Shown here: positions 1-9,198 of the stretch, one piece after another | How the letters are laid out: every line of letters starts with the position of its first letter | Position numbering within the stretch: position 1 is the first letter of the stretch | NCBI GenBank assembly: GCA_963810945.1 | Contig: CAWEPI010000004.1 | Location: 682,001-746,000, forward strand | Reading direction: 5' to 3' | Length of the DNA: 64,000 nt | Source of the DNA: JAOUEA01 sp963810945 | GTDB lineage: Bacteria; Actinomycetota; UBA4738; HRBIN12 | Notes under the pieces: generated by a model | The model's database searches: none | What the model saw: only the letters and a program-made list of their open reading frames with translations | What the model was told of the DNA's origin: nothing | Program-made: the position numbers and the translations under genes

Positions 1-692
1 TCGTGGGCTACGGCGAACGCTGCGCGGGGCGGGTGGTCACGTTCGGGGTCTCCGCCGAAGCGGATGTGCGTGCGCGCGACGTCGCGCTCGACGCCGACGG
101 GCGAGGCTCGTTCACGCTCACGCACGAACGGGAGCGCGTGCCGGTGTCCCTGGCGGTGCCGGGCGAGCACATGATCTCGAACGCCTTGGCCGCGACCGCG
201 GTGGGCGTGGTGCTCGGCGTCCCGCTCGAGGCGGCGGCGGCCGCGCTCGGCGCCGCGACCGTCTCCCACTGGCGGATGGAGACGTTCACGACGCCCGCGG
301 GCGTGCGCGTCGTGAACGACGCCTACAACGCGAACCCCGAATCGGTGGCGGCCGCGCTCCGCGCCGCACGGTGGATGGCGGGGGAAGGGCATCTGATCGC
401 GGTCCTCGGGACGATGGCCGAGCTGGGGCCGATCTCGCTCCAGGAGCACGAGCGCGTGGGCGAGCTCGCGGCCCGTCTGCGCGTCGATCGGTTGATCGCG
501 GTGGGCCCGTCCGCGCGCTCGATCGCGAGCGCCGGCGTGCGCGAGGGCGTCGAGCCCGACAACGTCGCGGCGTACGACCGCCCGGACGAGGCCCTCGACG
601 ACGTGCGCCGGTCCGCGGCCCCTGGCGACCTCGTGCTCGTGAAGGGCTCGCGCGTCGCGGGTCTCGAGAAGCTCGCCGAGGCGTTGCGGTGA
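1..692 (+). CDS. murF: UDP-MurNAc-tripeptide:D-Ala-D-Ala ligase, 3' part
   Basis: MurF adds D-alanyl-D-alanine to the UDP-MurNAc tripeptide in the cytoplasm, the last amino-acid addition to the peptidoglycan precursor. Only the C-terminal half (about 230 residues) is present; the gene runs in from before base 1, so the GTG at base 3 is not a real start. Visible family landmarks are the central-to-C-terminal stretch NDAYNANPES, the LGTMAELG strand and the ending KGSRVAGLEKLAEAL. The stop at 690-692 overlaps the GTG of mraY, so the two are translationally coupled at the head of the division and cell-wall cluster. Identity rests on motifs plus position before mraY and is secure. Confidence 0.95.
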   Translation, partial: VGYGERCAGRVVTFGVSAEADVRARDVALDADGRGSFTLTHERERVPVSLAVPGEHMISNALAATAVGVVLGVPLEAAAAALGAATVSHWRMETFTTPAGVRVVNDAYNANPESVAAALRAARWMAGEGHLIAVLGTMAELGPISLQEHERVGELAARLRVDRLIAVGPSARSIASAGVREGVEPDNVAAYDRPDEALDDVRRSAAPGDLVLVKGSRVAGLEKLAEALR

Positions 693-1756
693 TCTCGATC
701 CTCGTCGCCGGCGCCGTCGGCCTCGCCGTGACGCTGCTGGGCACGCCCGTGGCGATCCGTGTCTTCACGACGTGGGGCTGGGGGCAGCGGATCCGCGAGG
801 ACGGGCCGCACACCCACATGGAGAAGATGGGCACCCCGACGATGGGCGGCATCGTGATCCTGGTGGCGCTCGTGCTCAGCTACCTCGCCTCGCGCGTGAC
901 GGCGGGCGCCGGCACGATCGCCGGGGTCGCGATGATCTTCGCGGCGCTCGGGTTCGGCGCCGTGGGCTTCGCGGACGACTACATGAAGGTCAGCCGTCGA
1001 CGTTCCCTCGGCCTCACCAAGTCCCAGAAGTTCCTGGGGACCGCGGTGGTCTCCGTGATCTTCGCCGTGGTGGTGGCGCATTACTCGGGGCACACGGGGA
1101 CGGCGACGTCGCTCACGTTCATGCGCGACACCGGGATCAAGCTCGGCGTGTTCTTCCTGCTGTGGTGCTTCGTGGTGCTCACCGCGTCCTCGCACGCGGT
1201 GAACCTCACGGACGGCCTCGACGGCTTGGCGGCCGGCTCCTCCACGCTCGTGTTCTCGGCCTACGTCTTCATCGCGTTCTGGCAGTTCCGCCATCCGTGC
1301 TTCGGAACGACCGTGATCGATGCGGACGGCTGCTACGCCGTGAACGCGCACGCGATGCTCGACGGCGCGATCATCGCGGCCGGGATGCTGGGGGCGGCGA
1401 CGGGGTTCCTGTGGTGGAACGCCGCCCCCGCCCGCATCTTCATGGGGGACACCGGGGCGCTCGCGATCGGCGGCCTGCTCGGCGCGATGGCGATCACCAC
1501 CAACACCGCCCTCCTGCTCGTGATCCTCGGCGGGCTCTTCGTGATCGAGACGATGTCGGTGATCCTGCAGGTGATCAGCTTCCGAGGCTTCCATCGGCGG
1601 ATCTTCCGGATGTCGCCGATCCATCATCACTTCGAGCTCGCGGGGTGGCCCGAGTTCACCGTGATCGTGCGGTTCTGGATCATCGCGGGGCTCTGCGTGG
1701 CCGTCGGCCTCGGCCTGTACTACGCGGACTTCATCGCGCGCGGGGGCCTGGGATGA
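689..1756 (+). CDS. mraY: phospho-MurNAc-pentapeptide translocase
   Basis: Integral membrane enzyme that moves phospho-MurNAc-pentapeptide from UDP onto undecaprenyl phosphate, making lipid I. The protein is 355 residues, the usual family length, with about ten hydrophobic segments. The catalytic signatures are all present: the Asp-Asp pair near residue 97 in DDYMK, NLTDGLDGLA near residue 172, and the histidine triad HHHFEL near residue 312. The GTG at 689 is chosen because it overlaps the murF stop as GTGA and begins directly with the first hydrophobic segment; longer in-frame starts lie inside murF. The stop overlaps the murD start as ATGA. Confidence 0.96.
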   Translation: MISILVAGAVGLAVTLLGTPVAIRVFTTWGWGQRIREDGPHTHMEKMGTPTMGGIVILVALVLSYLASRVTAGAGTIAGVAMIFAALGFGAVGFADDYMKVSRRRSLGLTKSQKFLGTAVVSVIFAVVVAHYSGHTGTATSLTFMRDTGIKLGVFFLLWCFVVLTASSHAVNLTDGLDGLAAGSSTLVFSAYVFIAFWQFRHPCFGTTVIDADGCYAVNAHAMLDGAIIAAGMLGAATGFLWWNAAPARIFMGDTGALAIGGLLGAMAITTNTALLLVILGGLFVIETMSVILQVISFRGFHRRIFRMSPIHHHFELAGWPEFTVIVRFWIIAGLCVAVGLGLYYADFIARGGLG

Positions 1757-3103
1757 ACGGACGGTTCGCGGGGGAGCGTGTCGTGGTGGTGGGCGCGGGG
1801 GTTGCCGGCACGGCCGCGGCGCTCGTGCTCGTGGCCGAGGGCGCGCAGGTGCGGGTGAGCGAGCTCCGCCCTGCGGACGAGGTCGGTTCGGCGGACGAGC
1901 TGCGCGCCGCGGGGGTGACGCTCCTGGCGGGCGGCCACGATCCCGCGCACCTGGAGGACGCCACCCTGGTCGTGACCGGACCCGGGCGTGCCCCCATCGG
2001 CGGAGGTCCTGGGGTGGGTGCGCGCGCGCGGGCTCCCGCTGTGGGGCGAGCTCGAGCTGGGCGCGCGCGTCGCCGACGTCCCGTACCTGGCCGTCACCGG
2101 GACGAACGGCAAGACGACCACGACCGCCATGATCGATTCCTGCCTGCGGGCCGACGGGCTCGACGCCGTGGCGTGCGGCAACATCGGCCGCCCGTTCCCC
2201 GCGGCGGCCCGTGAGGGCCACGACGTGCTGGTGGTCGAGGCATCCTCGTTCCAGCTCGCCCAACAGACCTCGTTCCACCCGCGGGTATCCGTGCTCTTGA
2301 ACCTCGCGCCGGACCATCTCGACTGGCACGGCGGCGAGGAGGGCTACGCGCGGGCGAAGGCGGCGGTCTACGCGCGCCAGGGTCCGGGCGACACGCACGT
2401 GGGCAACCGCGACGATGCCGCGGCCGCCGCCCTGTCCGCGGCGGCCCCCTGCGACGTGATCTGGTTCCGCGCCGCCGCGCCCGGGCCGGGGGAGGTGGGC
2501 TACGCGGACGGGGTGCTCACCGCCCGGCTGGGAGACGGGACCGCGGCGCTGGGCACGATCGCGGCGGATCGCGCGGGCTACCGGGCGGACGCGGCCGCGG
2601 CGGCCGCGGCCTCGCTCGCGTTCGGGGTGGGAGCCACCGCCGTGCGGGACGGCCTCGGGGGGTTCCATCCGGCGCTGCATCGAGGAGAGCTCGTGGCGGA
2701 GGTCGACGGCGTGCGGTTCGTCGACAACTCGAAGGCCACGAACGTCCATGCCGCGCTCGCCGCGCTCGAGGCCGTCTCCGACGCCGTCCTGATCGCCGGC
2801 GGACGGGCGAAGGGCGTGGACCTCACCCCGCTCGCGGCGGGCGCCGCCCGGCTCCGGGCGGTGGTCGCCATCGGCGAGGCGGCGCCCCAACTCCTGCGGA
2901 TCTTCCGGGACGTCCGTCCCGTCACCGAGGCCCCGAGCATCGAGGCGGCGACCGCAGAGGCGTTCGCGCTCGCAAGGCCGGATGGCACCGTGTTGCTGGC
3001 TCCGGCGTGCGCGAGCTGGGACCAGTTCTCCGGGTACGCGGAGCGCGGCGACCGTTTCGCCGCCGCCGCCCGCGCGCTGGGCGAGGTGAGCGCCCGTGGC
3101 TGA
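1753..3103 (+). CDS. murD: UDP-MurNAc-L-alanine:D-glutamate ligase, with an apparent frameshift
   Basis: Cytoplasmic ligase that adds D-glutamate to UDP-MurNAc-L-Ala. The N-terminal Rossmann part (starting MNGRFAGERVVVVGAGVAG) is in one frame and the ATP-binding part (GTNGKTTTT), the central domain and the C-terminal domain (VDNSKATNVHA, CASWDQFSGYAERG) are in the next frame. The switch lies at about 1984-1990, in CCCGGGCGTGCCCCC, and is explained by one extra base. The total span is 450 codons plus one base, and 449 residues is the normal MurD length. All motifs on both sides are intact, so a sequence error is far more likely than gene loss. It overlaps mraY by four bases. Confidence 0.93.
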
Positions 3104-4546
3104 GGGTCAGCCGGCGCGCAAGCCTGCGCGATCGACGACGAGCCCGAGGGGCGCCGCGCCGGCCGTTCCCGCTCGACGCCCGAAGCCCGCCCCGAAGAAG
3201 AGGCCGCGGCCCACGGCCGCCAAGGCGGCCAAGTCCGCGAAGGCGGCCAAGTCCGCGAACGCGGCCAAGTCCGCCAAGGCACCGAGGCGCGCCGACGCGA
3301 GGCGACGGGCCGGCCGCGGCTCCGCGTCGTGCCGGTCGACCCGGCCGGCCGCTCGAAGAAGGACGCGGCCGCCGCCGCGCGCAGGAGCCTGTTCCTCCTG
3401 CTGATCCCGACCGGACTGCTCGTGGTGCTCGGCCTCGTGATGATCCTGTCGGCGGGCTCGATCTCGGCGGTGGAGGGCTACGACGGCAACGCCTTCTGGT
3501 ACTTCCAGCGCCAGCTGATCTACGCGCTGGCCGGCGTGATCGCGCTCCTCGTCGTCTGGCGGCTCCCGTACGCCGTGTGGCAACGCCTCGCGGTCCCGAT
3601 GGTCCTGCTGATCCTCCCGTTGATGGTGATCGCGCTGCATCCCACGTCGGGCACCACGTTCGCCGGGGCATCGCGGTGGATCGACCTCGGGCCGGTCACG
3701 CTCCAGCCGTCGGAGTTCATGAAGCTCGCGATGGTGGTCTTCGCCGCGACGGTCTTGTCCAAGAAGTGGAGCCGGCTCGAGGACCCCGTGCACCTGCTGA
3801 TCCCGCTCGCGCCGGTGGTCGGGCTCGTGGCGGCCCTGATCATCCTCCAGCGCGACCTGGGCACCACGATCATCGTGTGCGGCTCGGTCTTCCTCATGCT
3901 CTTCATCGCCGGGGTGCGTGGGAGGTACCTCGGCATCGCCGCGGCGATCGGGGCCGCCGGCGGCGCGCTGCTGATCTTCGGCGAGAGCTACCGCCGCACG
4001 CGGTTCGTCGACGCGTGGCTGAACCCCATGGCCGACGCGAAGGGGGCCGGCTACCAGTTGATCCAGGGCTTGATCGCCCTGGGCTCGGGAGGCTGGTTCG
4101 GCGTCGGTCTCGGCAACAGCCGCCAGAAATGGGACTACCTGCCCAACGCGCACTCCGACTTCATCTTCGCGATCATCGGCGAGGAACTGGGGTTGATCGG
4201 CGCCCTGGTCGTCCTCGCCACGTTCATCGTGCTGATCTACGCGGGGATCCGCATCGCGGTGCGCGCGCCCGACACGTTCGGCCGTCTGCTCGCGGGGGGC
4301 GTCACGTGCTGGATCGGGCTGCAGGCGATCATCAACCTCGGTGCGGTGACCGGCCTGCTCCCGATCACGGGCGTCCCTCTGCCGCTCGTCTCCTTCGGCG
4401 GCACCGCGCTGGTGGTGACGCTCGCGGGGATCGGCGTGCTCGCGAGCGTCGCGCGGTGCAGCGGCCGGCCCTCCGGGGCCGGTCCGACGCGCGCTCGCAC
4501 CGGTCCCTCCAGGAGGAGGGCGTCGACGCGGAAGGCCTCGGCGTGA
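3096..4546 (+). CDS. ftsW: lipid II polymerase of the division septum (SEDS family), frameshift after the N-terminal extension
   Basis: FtsW is the SEDS-family glycosyltransferase that polymerises lipid II at the septum with its partner class B penicillin-binding protein. From GTG 3329 the frame gives a multi-pass protein with the family signatures ASRWIDLGPVTLQPSE, the LQRDLGTT loop and the C-terminal PLVSFGGTALV. Upstream, a second frame starts at GTG 3096, overlapping the murD stop, and encodes a very basic Lys/Ala-rich tract. It joins the FtsW frame at about 3305-3325 if one base is restored. Actinobacterial FtsW proteins often carry such a disordered extension, so I take 3096 as the probable start. 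The alternative is a 405-residue protein from GTG 3329. The corrected length is about 483 residues. Confidence 0.9.
3222..3275 (+). repeat. three 18-base tandem repeats coding a Lys/Ala tract
   Basis: The unit AAGGCGGCCAAGTCCGCG occurs at 3222-3239 and 3240-3257 without mismatch and a third time at 3258-3275 with two changes. It encodes the six-residue repeat KAAKSA in the basic N-terminal extension in front of FtsW. Such a repeat can expand or contract by slippage and is a likely place for assembly error. Confidence 0.85.
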
Positions 4547-5649
4547 AGGTCGTGATCGCGGGCGGGGGCACGGGCGGGCACGTCTTCCCCGGGCTCGCCC
4601 TCGCCGACCGGCTCCGCAGCGCGCACGACGCCCACGTGGAGTTCATCGGCTCGCCCTCGGGGCCCGAGGCGACCCTCGTGCCGCAGGCCGGTTACGCGTT
4701 CCATCCGGTCGAGGCCGCCCCCCTGTATCGGGAGTTCTCCCTGCGGGCGGCCAAGGCGCCGTTCGTCGCGATGCGCTCCGTGCGCTCCTCCCGCCCGTTC
4801 CTCGCGGGGGCCGACGTGGTCGTGGGCGTCGGCGGCTACGTGAGCGTGCCTCCGGGTCTCGCCGCCCGCCGGGCGCACGTCCCCTTGGTGCTGCATGAGC
4901 AGAACGCGGTGCCGAGCCTCGCGAACCGGTTGCTCGCACGGCGCGCGAAGGCGATCGGGCTGACGTTCGAGGGAGCCGGGGAACGGCTCAAGGGCCGGTG
5001 CGCGAAGACCGTGACGGGGAACCCGGTGCGCGCGCGGATCCTCGACGTCCCGTCGCGACGCGCCGAGCTCACCGCGGAGGCGCTCACGACGTTCGGCCTG
5101 GAGCCCGGCCGCACGACCGTCATGGTGTTCGGAGGGAGCCAAGGGGCGCTGCATCTCGACGAGACGATCGCGGGCGCGCTCCCGCTGCTCACCGCGCGCG
5201 CCGACCTCCAGCTCCTCATCCTCACGGGGGCGGATCACGAGGGCGTGGTGGTGGGACCGGCCGAGGCTGCGACGCCGTTGCGCGTGCACGTGCTGCCCTT
5301 CCTCGAGCGGATGGAGCTGGCCTATGCGGTGGCCGACCTCGCGGTCACGCGCTCCGGCGCCTCGAACATCGCGGAGATGACCGTGTGCGGCGTACCCATG
5401 CTCCTGATCCCGTATCCGTTCGCCACCGAGAACCACCAGGAGGCGAACGCCCGCGAGCTCGAACGGGCCGGGGCCGCGCGCGTGCTGCTCGATGCGGACC
5501 TGAGCCCCGACGTCCTCGCGGGGCGCATCCTGGAGATCGTGGACGATCCCATGGGCACCGAGCGGATGCGGGCGGCGAGCGCCGCGTGGGGCAAGCCCGA
5601 CGCCGACGAGCGGCTGGCCGCCCTCGTGACGGGGGCCGTGCCGCGATGA
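4543..5649 (+). CDS. murG: undecaprenyl-PP-MurNAc-pentapeptide:UDP-GlcNAc transferase
   Basis: MurG is a peripheral membrane GT-B glycosyltransferase that converts lipid I to lipid II. The N-terminal glycine-rich loop GGGTGGHVFP is at residues 6-15, with HEQNAVPSLAN and the GGSQGA loop in the middle. The nucleotide-binding C-terminal domain carries TRSGASNIAEM and PYPFATENHQEANA. The length of 368 residues is normal. GTG 4543 overlaps the ftsW stop as GTGA, and a strong purine-rich stretch (AGGAGGAGGG, 4511-4520) lies some 22 bases upstream inside ftsW, further than usual for ribosome binding. Confidence 0.96.
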   Translation: MKVVIAGGGTGGHVFPGLALADRLRSAHDAHVEFIGSPSGPEATLVPQAGYAFHPVEAAPLYREFSLRAAKAPFVAMRSVRSSRPFLAGADVVVGVGGYVSVPPGLAARRAHVPLVLHEQNAVPSLANRLLARRAKAIGLTFEGAGERLKGRCAKTVTGNPVRARILDVPSRRAELTAEALTTFGLEPGRTTVMVFGGSQGALHLDETIAGALPLLTARADLQLLILTGADHEGVVVGPAEAATPLRVHVLPFLERMELAYAVADLAVTRSGASNIAEMTVCGVPMLLIPYPFATENHQEANARELERAGAARVLLDADLSPDVLAGRILEIVDDPMGTERMRAASAAWGKPDADERLAALVTGAVPR

Positions 5650-7073
5650 CCCCGTACGCGCCACCCCGGGGCAGCATCCCCACGCTCCCCGTGCCTTCCC
5701 TCGAGGGCGTCGCGGCGGTGCACCTGATCGGCGTCGGCGGCGCGGGGATGCGCAACCTCGCGCGACTCTTCCTGGCCCGTGGCGTCTCCGTCACGGGCTC
5801 CGATCTGAAGGACTCGAAGGGCCTCGTCGAGCTCCGGAGCCTGGGCGCGGAGGTCTGGGTGGGCCACGACGCCACGCGGCTGGGCGCCCCGGATGCGGTG
5901 GTCGTCTCCAGCGCGATCCGCGAGTCGAACCCGGAGCTCGCGGAGTCCCGCCGCCGGGGGATCGCCGTCTGGGCCCGACAGCAGGCGCTCGCGGCCCTGG
6001 CATCGGGACATCGATCGATCGCGGTCGCGGGGACGCACGGCAAGACCACGACCACCTCCCTCCTCGCGGTGGTGTTGGAACGCGCGGGACTCGATCCCAC
6101 GTACCTCGTGGGGGGAGACCTGAACGAGAGCGGCAGCGGAGCCCGCTCCGGTGACGGCGACCTCTTCGTGTTCGAAGCCGACGAGAGCGACGGATCGTTC
6201 CTGCTCGCCCGACCCTTCATCGGCGTGGTGACCAACGTGGAGGTCGACCACGTGGATTTCTACACCGGGGGCCGCGACGAGATCGAGGCGGCGTTCGCCG
6301 CGTTCATGGGCGGATGCGCGCACGTCGTCGCCTGTGGCGACGACGCCGGCGTCCGCGTAGCGATCGCGGGAGCCGCGGTCGAGGCGCTCACCTACGGCCT
6401 GGATCCGGCCAACGACGTCGTGCTCACCGTCGACGAGCTCGGGCCGAAGGGCGCACGCGGGCGTGCGCGCATGCCCGACGGGCGCGAGGTGCCGCTGGCG
6501 CTGCGTGTGGACGGACCGCACAACCTGCTGAACGCGACGGCCGCGCTCGCCGCCGCCTCGATCGTCGGCGTCGATCCGGCCGAGGCCGCAGAGGCGCTGC
6601 GTTCGTTCGCGGGCGTGCACCGCCGGTTCGAGTTCCGGGGCTCCGCCCGCGGGGCGGACTTCTACGACGATTACGGGCACACGCCGACGGAGATGGCCGT
6701 GACGCTGCAGACCGCGCGCCGGCGCGCGCCCGGCCGCCTCGTGGCGCTCGTGCAACCGCATCGGTACACGCGCGTGAAGGCGCTCTGGCGCGAGCTCGGG
6801 GCGAGCGTGACCGAGGCCGACCTGATCCTCGTGACCGACGTGTACGGCGCGGCGCAGGACCCGATCCCGGGCGTGACCGGCGAGCTGGTCGTCGAGGGCG
6901 CGCGGATGGCGGATCCGCGCGCTGCGATCGTCTACCTCCCGCACCGCCAGGAGGTCGTCGACTTCCTGGATCGGGAGGTCGGGGAGGGCGACCTCGTCGT
7001 CACCATGGGGTGCGGCGACGTCTGGATGTTGGGCGATGCGGCGCTCGAGCGGATCCGGGAGTCGGACGGATGA
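5646..7073 (+). CDS. murC: UDP-MurNAc:L-alanine ligase
   Basis: MurC adds the first amino acid, L-alanine, to UDP-MurNAc in the cytoplasm. The protein has 475 residues. The N-terminal Rossmann domain carries the typical GVGGAGM, followed by the ATP-binding loop GTHGKTTTTS near residue 129, FEADESDGSF, and the C-terminal HRRFE and DDYGHTPTE motifs. ATG 5646 overlaps the murG stop as ATGA. The downstream murB start overlaps its stop in the same way, so this is one continuous transcript. Confidence 0.96.
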   Translation: MTPYAPPRGSIPTLPVPSLEGVAAVHLIGVGGAGMRNLARLFLARGVSVTGSDLKDSKGLVELRSLGAEVWVGHDATRLGAPDAVVVSSAIRESNPELAESRRRGIAVWARQQALAALASGHRSIAVAGTHGKTTTTSLLAVVLERAGLDPTYLVGGDLNESGSGARSGDGDLFVFEADESDGSFLLARPFIGVVTNVEVDHVDFYTGGRDEIEAAFAAFMGGCAHVVACGDDAGVRVAIAGAAVEALTYGLDPANDVVLTVDELGPKGARGRARMPDGREVPLALRVDGPHNLLNATAALAAASIVGVDPAEAAEALRSFAGVHRRFEFRGSARGADFYDDYGHTPTEMAVTLQTARRRAPGRLVALVQPHRYTRVKALWRELGASVTEADLILVTDVYGAAQDPIPGVTGELVVEGARMADPRAAIVYLPHRQEVVDFLDREVGEGDLVVTMGCGDVWMLGDAALERIRESDG

Positions 7074-8005
7074 GCGGCGCCGTCGGCCTCGCCCGTGCCG
7101 AGGAGATCCTCCGCGCCGCCTGCGGTGATCGCCTGCGCGTGGGGCTCACGATGGCGCCGCTCACGACGTTCCGCCTCGGCGGTCCCGCAGCCCTGTACCT
7201 GGAACCCGAGGCCGAGGCCGATCTGGTCGCCGCCGGAGCGGCCGTCACCGAGACCTCGATCCCCTTCATCGTGATCGGGAAGGGATCCAACCTCCTCGTC
7301 TCCGACCGGGGCTTCCCCGGTCTGGTGCTCCGGCTCGGACGTGGGTACCGCTGGGCCGCGCGCGAGGGCGACCGGCTCACGTCGGGCGCCGCGATGCCGC
7401 TGCCGGCCCTCGCGGGTGTCGCGCTGCATCACGGCCTCGCCGGCTTGGAGTTCGGCGTGGCGATCCCGGCCACGCTCGGCGGGGCCGTGAGGATGAACGC
7501 CGGTGCGCACGAGGGTTCGATGGCCGAGGTCCTCGCCGCGATCGAGGTCTTCCGCCTCGGCGAAGGCGGCACGCAGACGCTCGATGCGCGCGACGTCGCC
7601 TTCTCCTACCGCCGCTCCGACCTCCCCGAGGACGCGATCGTGACCGGCGCCACCGTCGCGTTGCATCCGGATGCGACGGGCGCGATCCGCGAACGCATGG
7701 ACGCGGCTCGTGCGTGGCGGCGCACGACGCAGCCCCTCGCCGAGCCCAACTGCGGGAGCGTGTTCAAGAACCCGGAGGGGGACCACGCTGCGCGCCTGAT
7801 CGAGGCGGCCGGTCTGAAGGGCCTCGGCGTCGGTGGGGCCCACGTCTCCACGAAGCACGCCAACTTCATCGTCGCCGGACCCGACGCGCATGCCCGCGAC
7901 GTCCGGCTGCTGATCGAGAAGGTTCAGGGCTTGGTGGAGGCCGCCTCCGGCGTCCGCCTCGAGCCGGAGGTCCACCTGGTAGGGGAGTTCGACGATGCCG
8001 CCTGA
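7070..8005 (+). CDS. murB: UDP-N-acetylenolpyruvoylglucosamine reductase
   Basis: FAD enzyme that reduces UDP-GlcNAc-enolpyruvate to UDP-MurNAc with NADPH. The 311-residue protein begins with TTFRLGGPA, followed by the FAD pyrophosphate loop GKGSNLLVSD near residue 70. FGVAIPATLGGAVRMNAGAH follows, and the C-terminal domain has NCGSVFKNP with the catalytic serine region near residue 228. It lacks the extra Tyr loop insertion of the E. coli type and so looks like the shorter type II form. Position between murC and ftsQ is common in Firmicutes and several actinobacterial lineages. Confidence 0.95.
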   Translation: MSGAVGLARAEEILRAACGDRLRVGLTMAPLTTFRLGGPAALYLEPEAEADLVAAGAAVTETSIPFIVIGKGSNLLVSDRGFPGLVLRLGRGYRWAAREGDRLTSGAAMPLPALAGVALHHGLAGLEFGVAIPATLGGAVRMNAGAHEGSMAEVLAAIEVFRLGEGGTQTLDARDVAFSYRRSDLPEDAIVTGATVALHPDATGAIRERMDAARAWRRTTQPLAEPNCGSVFKNPEGDHAARLIEAAGLKGLGVGGAHVSTKHANFIVAGPDAHARDVRLLIEKVQGLVEAASGVRLEPEVHLVGEFDDAA

Positions 8006-9008
8006 TCCGCGTGAACGGACGGACGATGCGGCGGTGCGGACCGACGCCGCCGCGCCACCGGCGGCAACGGCGTCACCCGCGACGCCGCTCGTGATCCCCG
8101 AGGCCGAACCGGGTCCCGTCGACCAAGCTGAGGTGGAGGTCGAGGCCAAGGTCGAGGGCCACGAAGGGGAGCCGGAGGCTCCCGTGGAGCGGCAGGGTCA
8201 GGAGCTGGACTCGGCGCCTCCGAAGGAGACGTCGGCGCGCCCCGAGCACGCCGCCGACCCGGCGCGGCGTCGCCGGATGATGCCGTGGGCCATCGCATCC
8301 TGCGCGCTCGTGGCGGTCGGCGCGATCGCGATCGGGCTGAGCTACACGCCCCTCGTCGCCGCGCGCACCCTGTCCGTGCGGGGTGAGCGGCACCTCACCG
8401 AGGGCCAGATCCTGCGGATCGCGCGCCTGGGCGAGGGCACCAACCTGATCCACGCGGATCTCGCCGGGGCTGAGACACGCCTCGAGCGGAACCCATGGGT
8501 CGCGGTTGCCACCGTCGAACGCGACCTCCCGCACACGCTGCGGATCTCGGTGACCGAGCGGACCCCGCTGGCGGTGACGGCGCGCCCGAACGGCGCCCTC
8601 GCGTTCGTCGCCACGGACGGCACCATGATGGGGTCCGCCGCGGAAGGGTCCCCGCTGCCCGCGATCGTCGCGACGGACGGCGAGCTCCCCGCGCCCGCGG
8701 AGGTCCTGCGGACCGGCGCCGCCGTGGTGGACGCGATGCCGGTCGCGCTCCAGCGGCGAACGGGCTCCATCTCGGTTGGCCCCGACGGCTCCGTGGCCGT
8801 GGAGACGCTCACGCACATCGTCGTCACCTACGGCGACGGCTCCCAGCTCGAGGCGAAGGGACAGACCCTCAAGGCGGTGCTGGACTGGTCCGAGCGGGAA
8901 GGGGTGGCCCTCGCGGCCGTCGACGTGACGGTTCCGGGCGCCCCCACGGCGCGGCGGTACGGCGCCCCCGTGGACAGCCAGATCACGCTGTCATCGAGGC
9001 TCCGGTAA
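7995..9008 (+). CDS. ftsQ: cell division protein FtsQ/DivIB
   Basis: Bitopic division protein that scaffolds the septal synthase complex. It has 337 residues. A long acidic, Pro/Ala-rich cytoplasmic tail (1-93) is followed by one membrane helix (about 94-118). Next comes an extracytoplasmic POTRA domain beginning VRGERHLTEGQILR and containing NPWVAVATVERDLPHTLRI, then the FtsQ domain. ATG 7995 is supported by AGGGGAG eight bases upstream, and it overlaps the end of murB by eleven bases. A break of 190 bases with promoter-like sequence follows, so this is the last gene of the tightly overlapping mur block. Confidence 0.92.
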   Translation: MPPDPRERTDDAAVRTDAAAPPAATASPATPLVIPEAEPGPVDQAEVEVEAKVEGHEGEPEAPVERQGQELDSAPPKETSARPEHAADPARRRRMMPWAIASCALVAVGAIAIGLSYTPLVAARTLSVRGERHLTEGQILRIARLGEGTNLIHADLAGAETRLERNPWVAVATVERDLPHTLRISVTERTPLAVTARPNGALAFVATDGTMMGSAAEGSPLPAIVATDGELPAPAEVLRTGAAVVDAMPVALQRRTGSISVGPDGSVAVETLTHIVVTYGDGSQLEAKGQTLKAVLDWSEREGVALAAVDVTVPGAPTARRYGAPVDSQITLSSRLR

Positions 9009-9045
9009 CTGTCATGGCATCCATCAATCACGGTGAGGGATGAAC

Positions 9046-9102
9046 TTGACGGACCTGGGGTTTCCTAGTAGTTTGCCTTCCTCTACGTTAGGTAGATATA
9101 AC
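9046..9102 (+). promoter_or_regulatory. probable promoters of ftsZ in an AT-rich gap
   Basis: The gap 9009-9198 is conspicuously AT-richer than its surroundings. Two sigma-70-like arrangements are visible: TTGACG at 9046-9051 with TAGTTT at 9069-9074 (17-base spacer), and TTGCCT at 9073-9078 with TATAAC at 9097-9102 (18-base spacer). A further TTGAC lies at 9116-9120. Separate and multiple ftsZ promoters are well known in other bacteria; which of these is used here is inference. Confidence 0.5.
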
Positions 9103-9198
9103 AATAACTGTTCAGTTGACGGTTAGAGTTGATCGTCACCGAACGGCGTTTCCCCAGGTAACCGGGCCGGGGCCCGGGGTTCGGAGGAAGGCAAGCAG

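Noticed and set aside
323..2890. Very long minus-strand open frame opposite mraY and murD
   Set aside because: At this GC content antisense frames stay open by chance; the protein is Arg/Gly/Pro-rich without motifs, while the plus strand carries recognisable genes. The same applies to the other long antisense frames, for example opposite trp, liv and uvrA.
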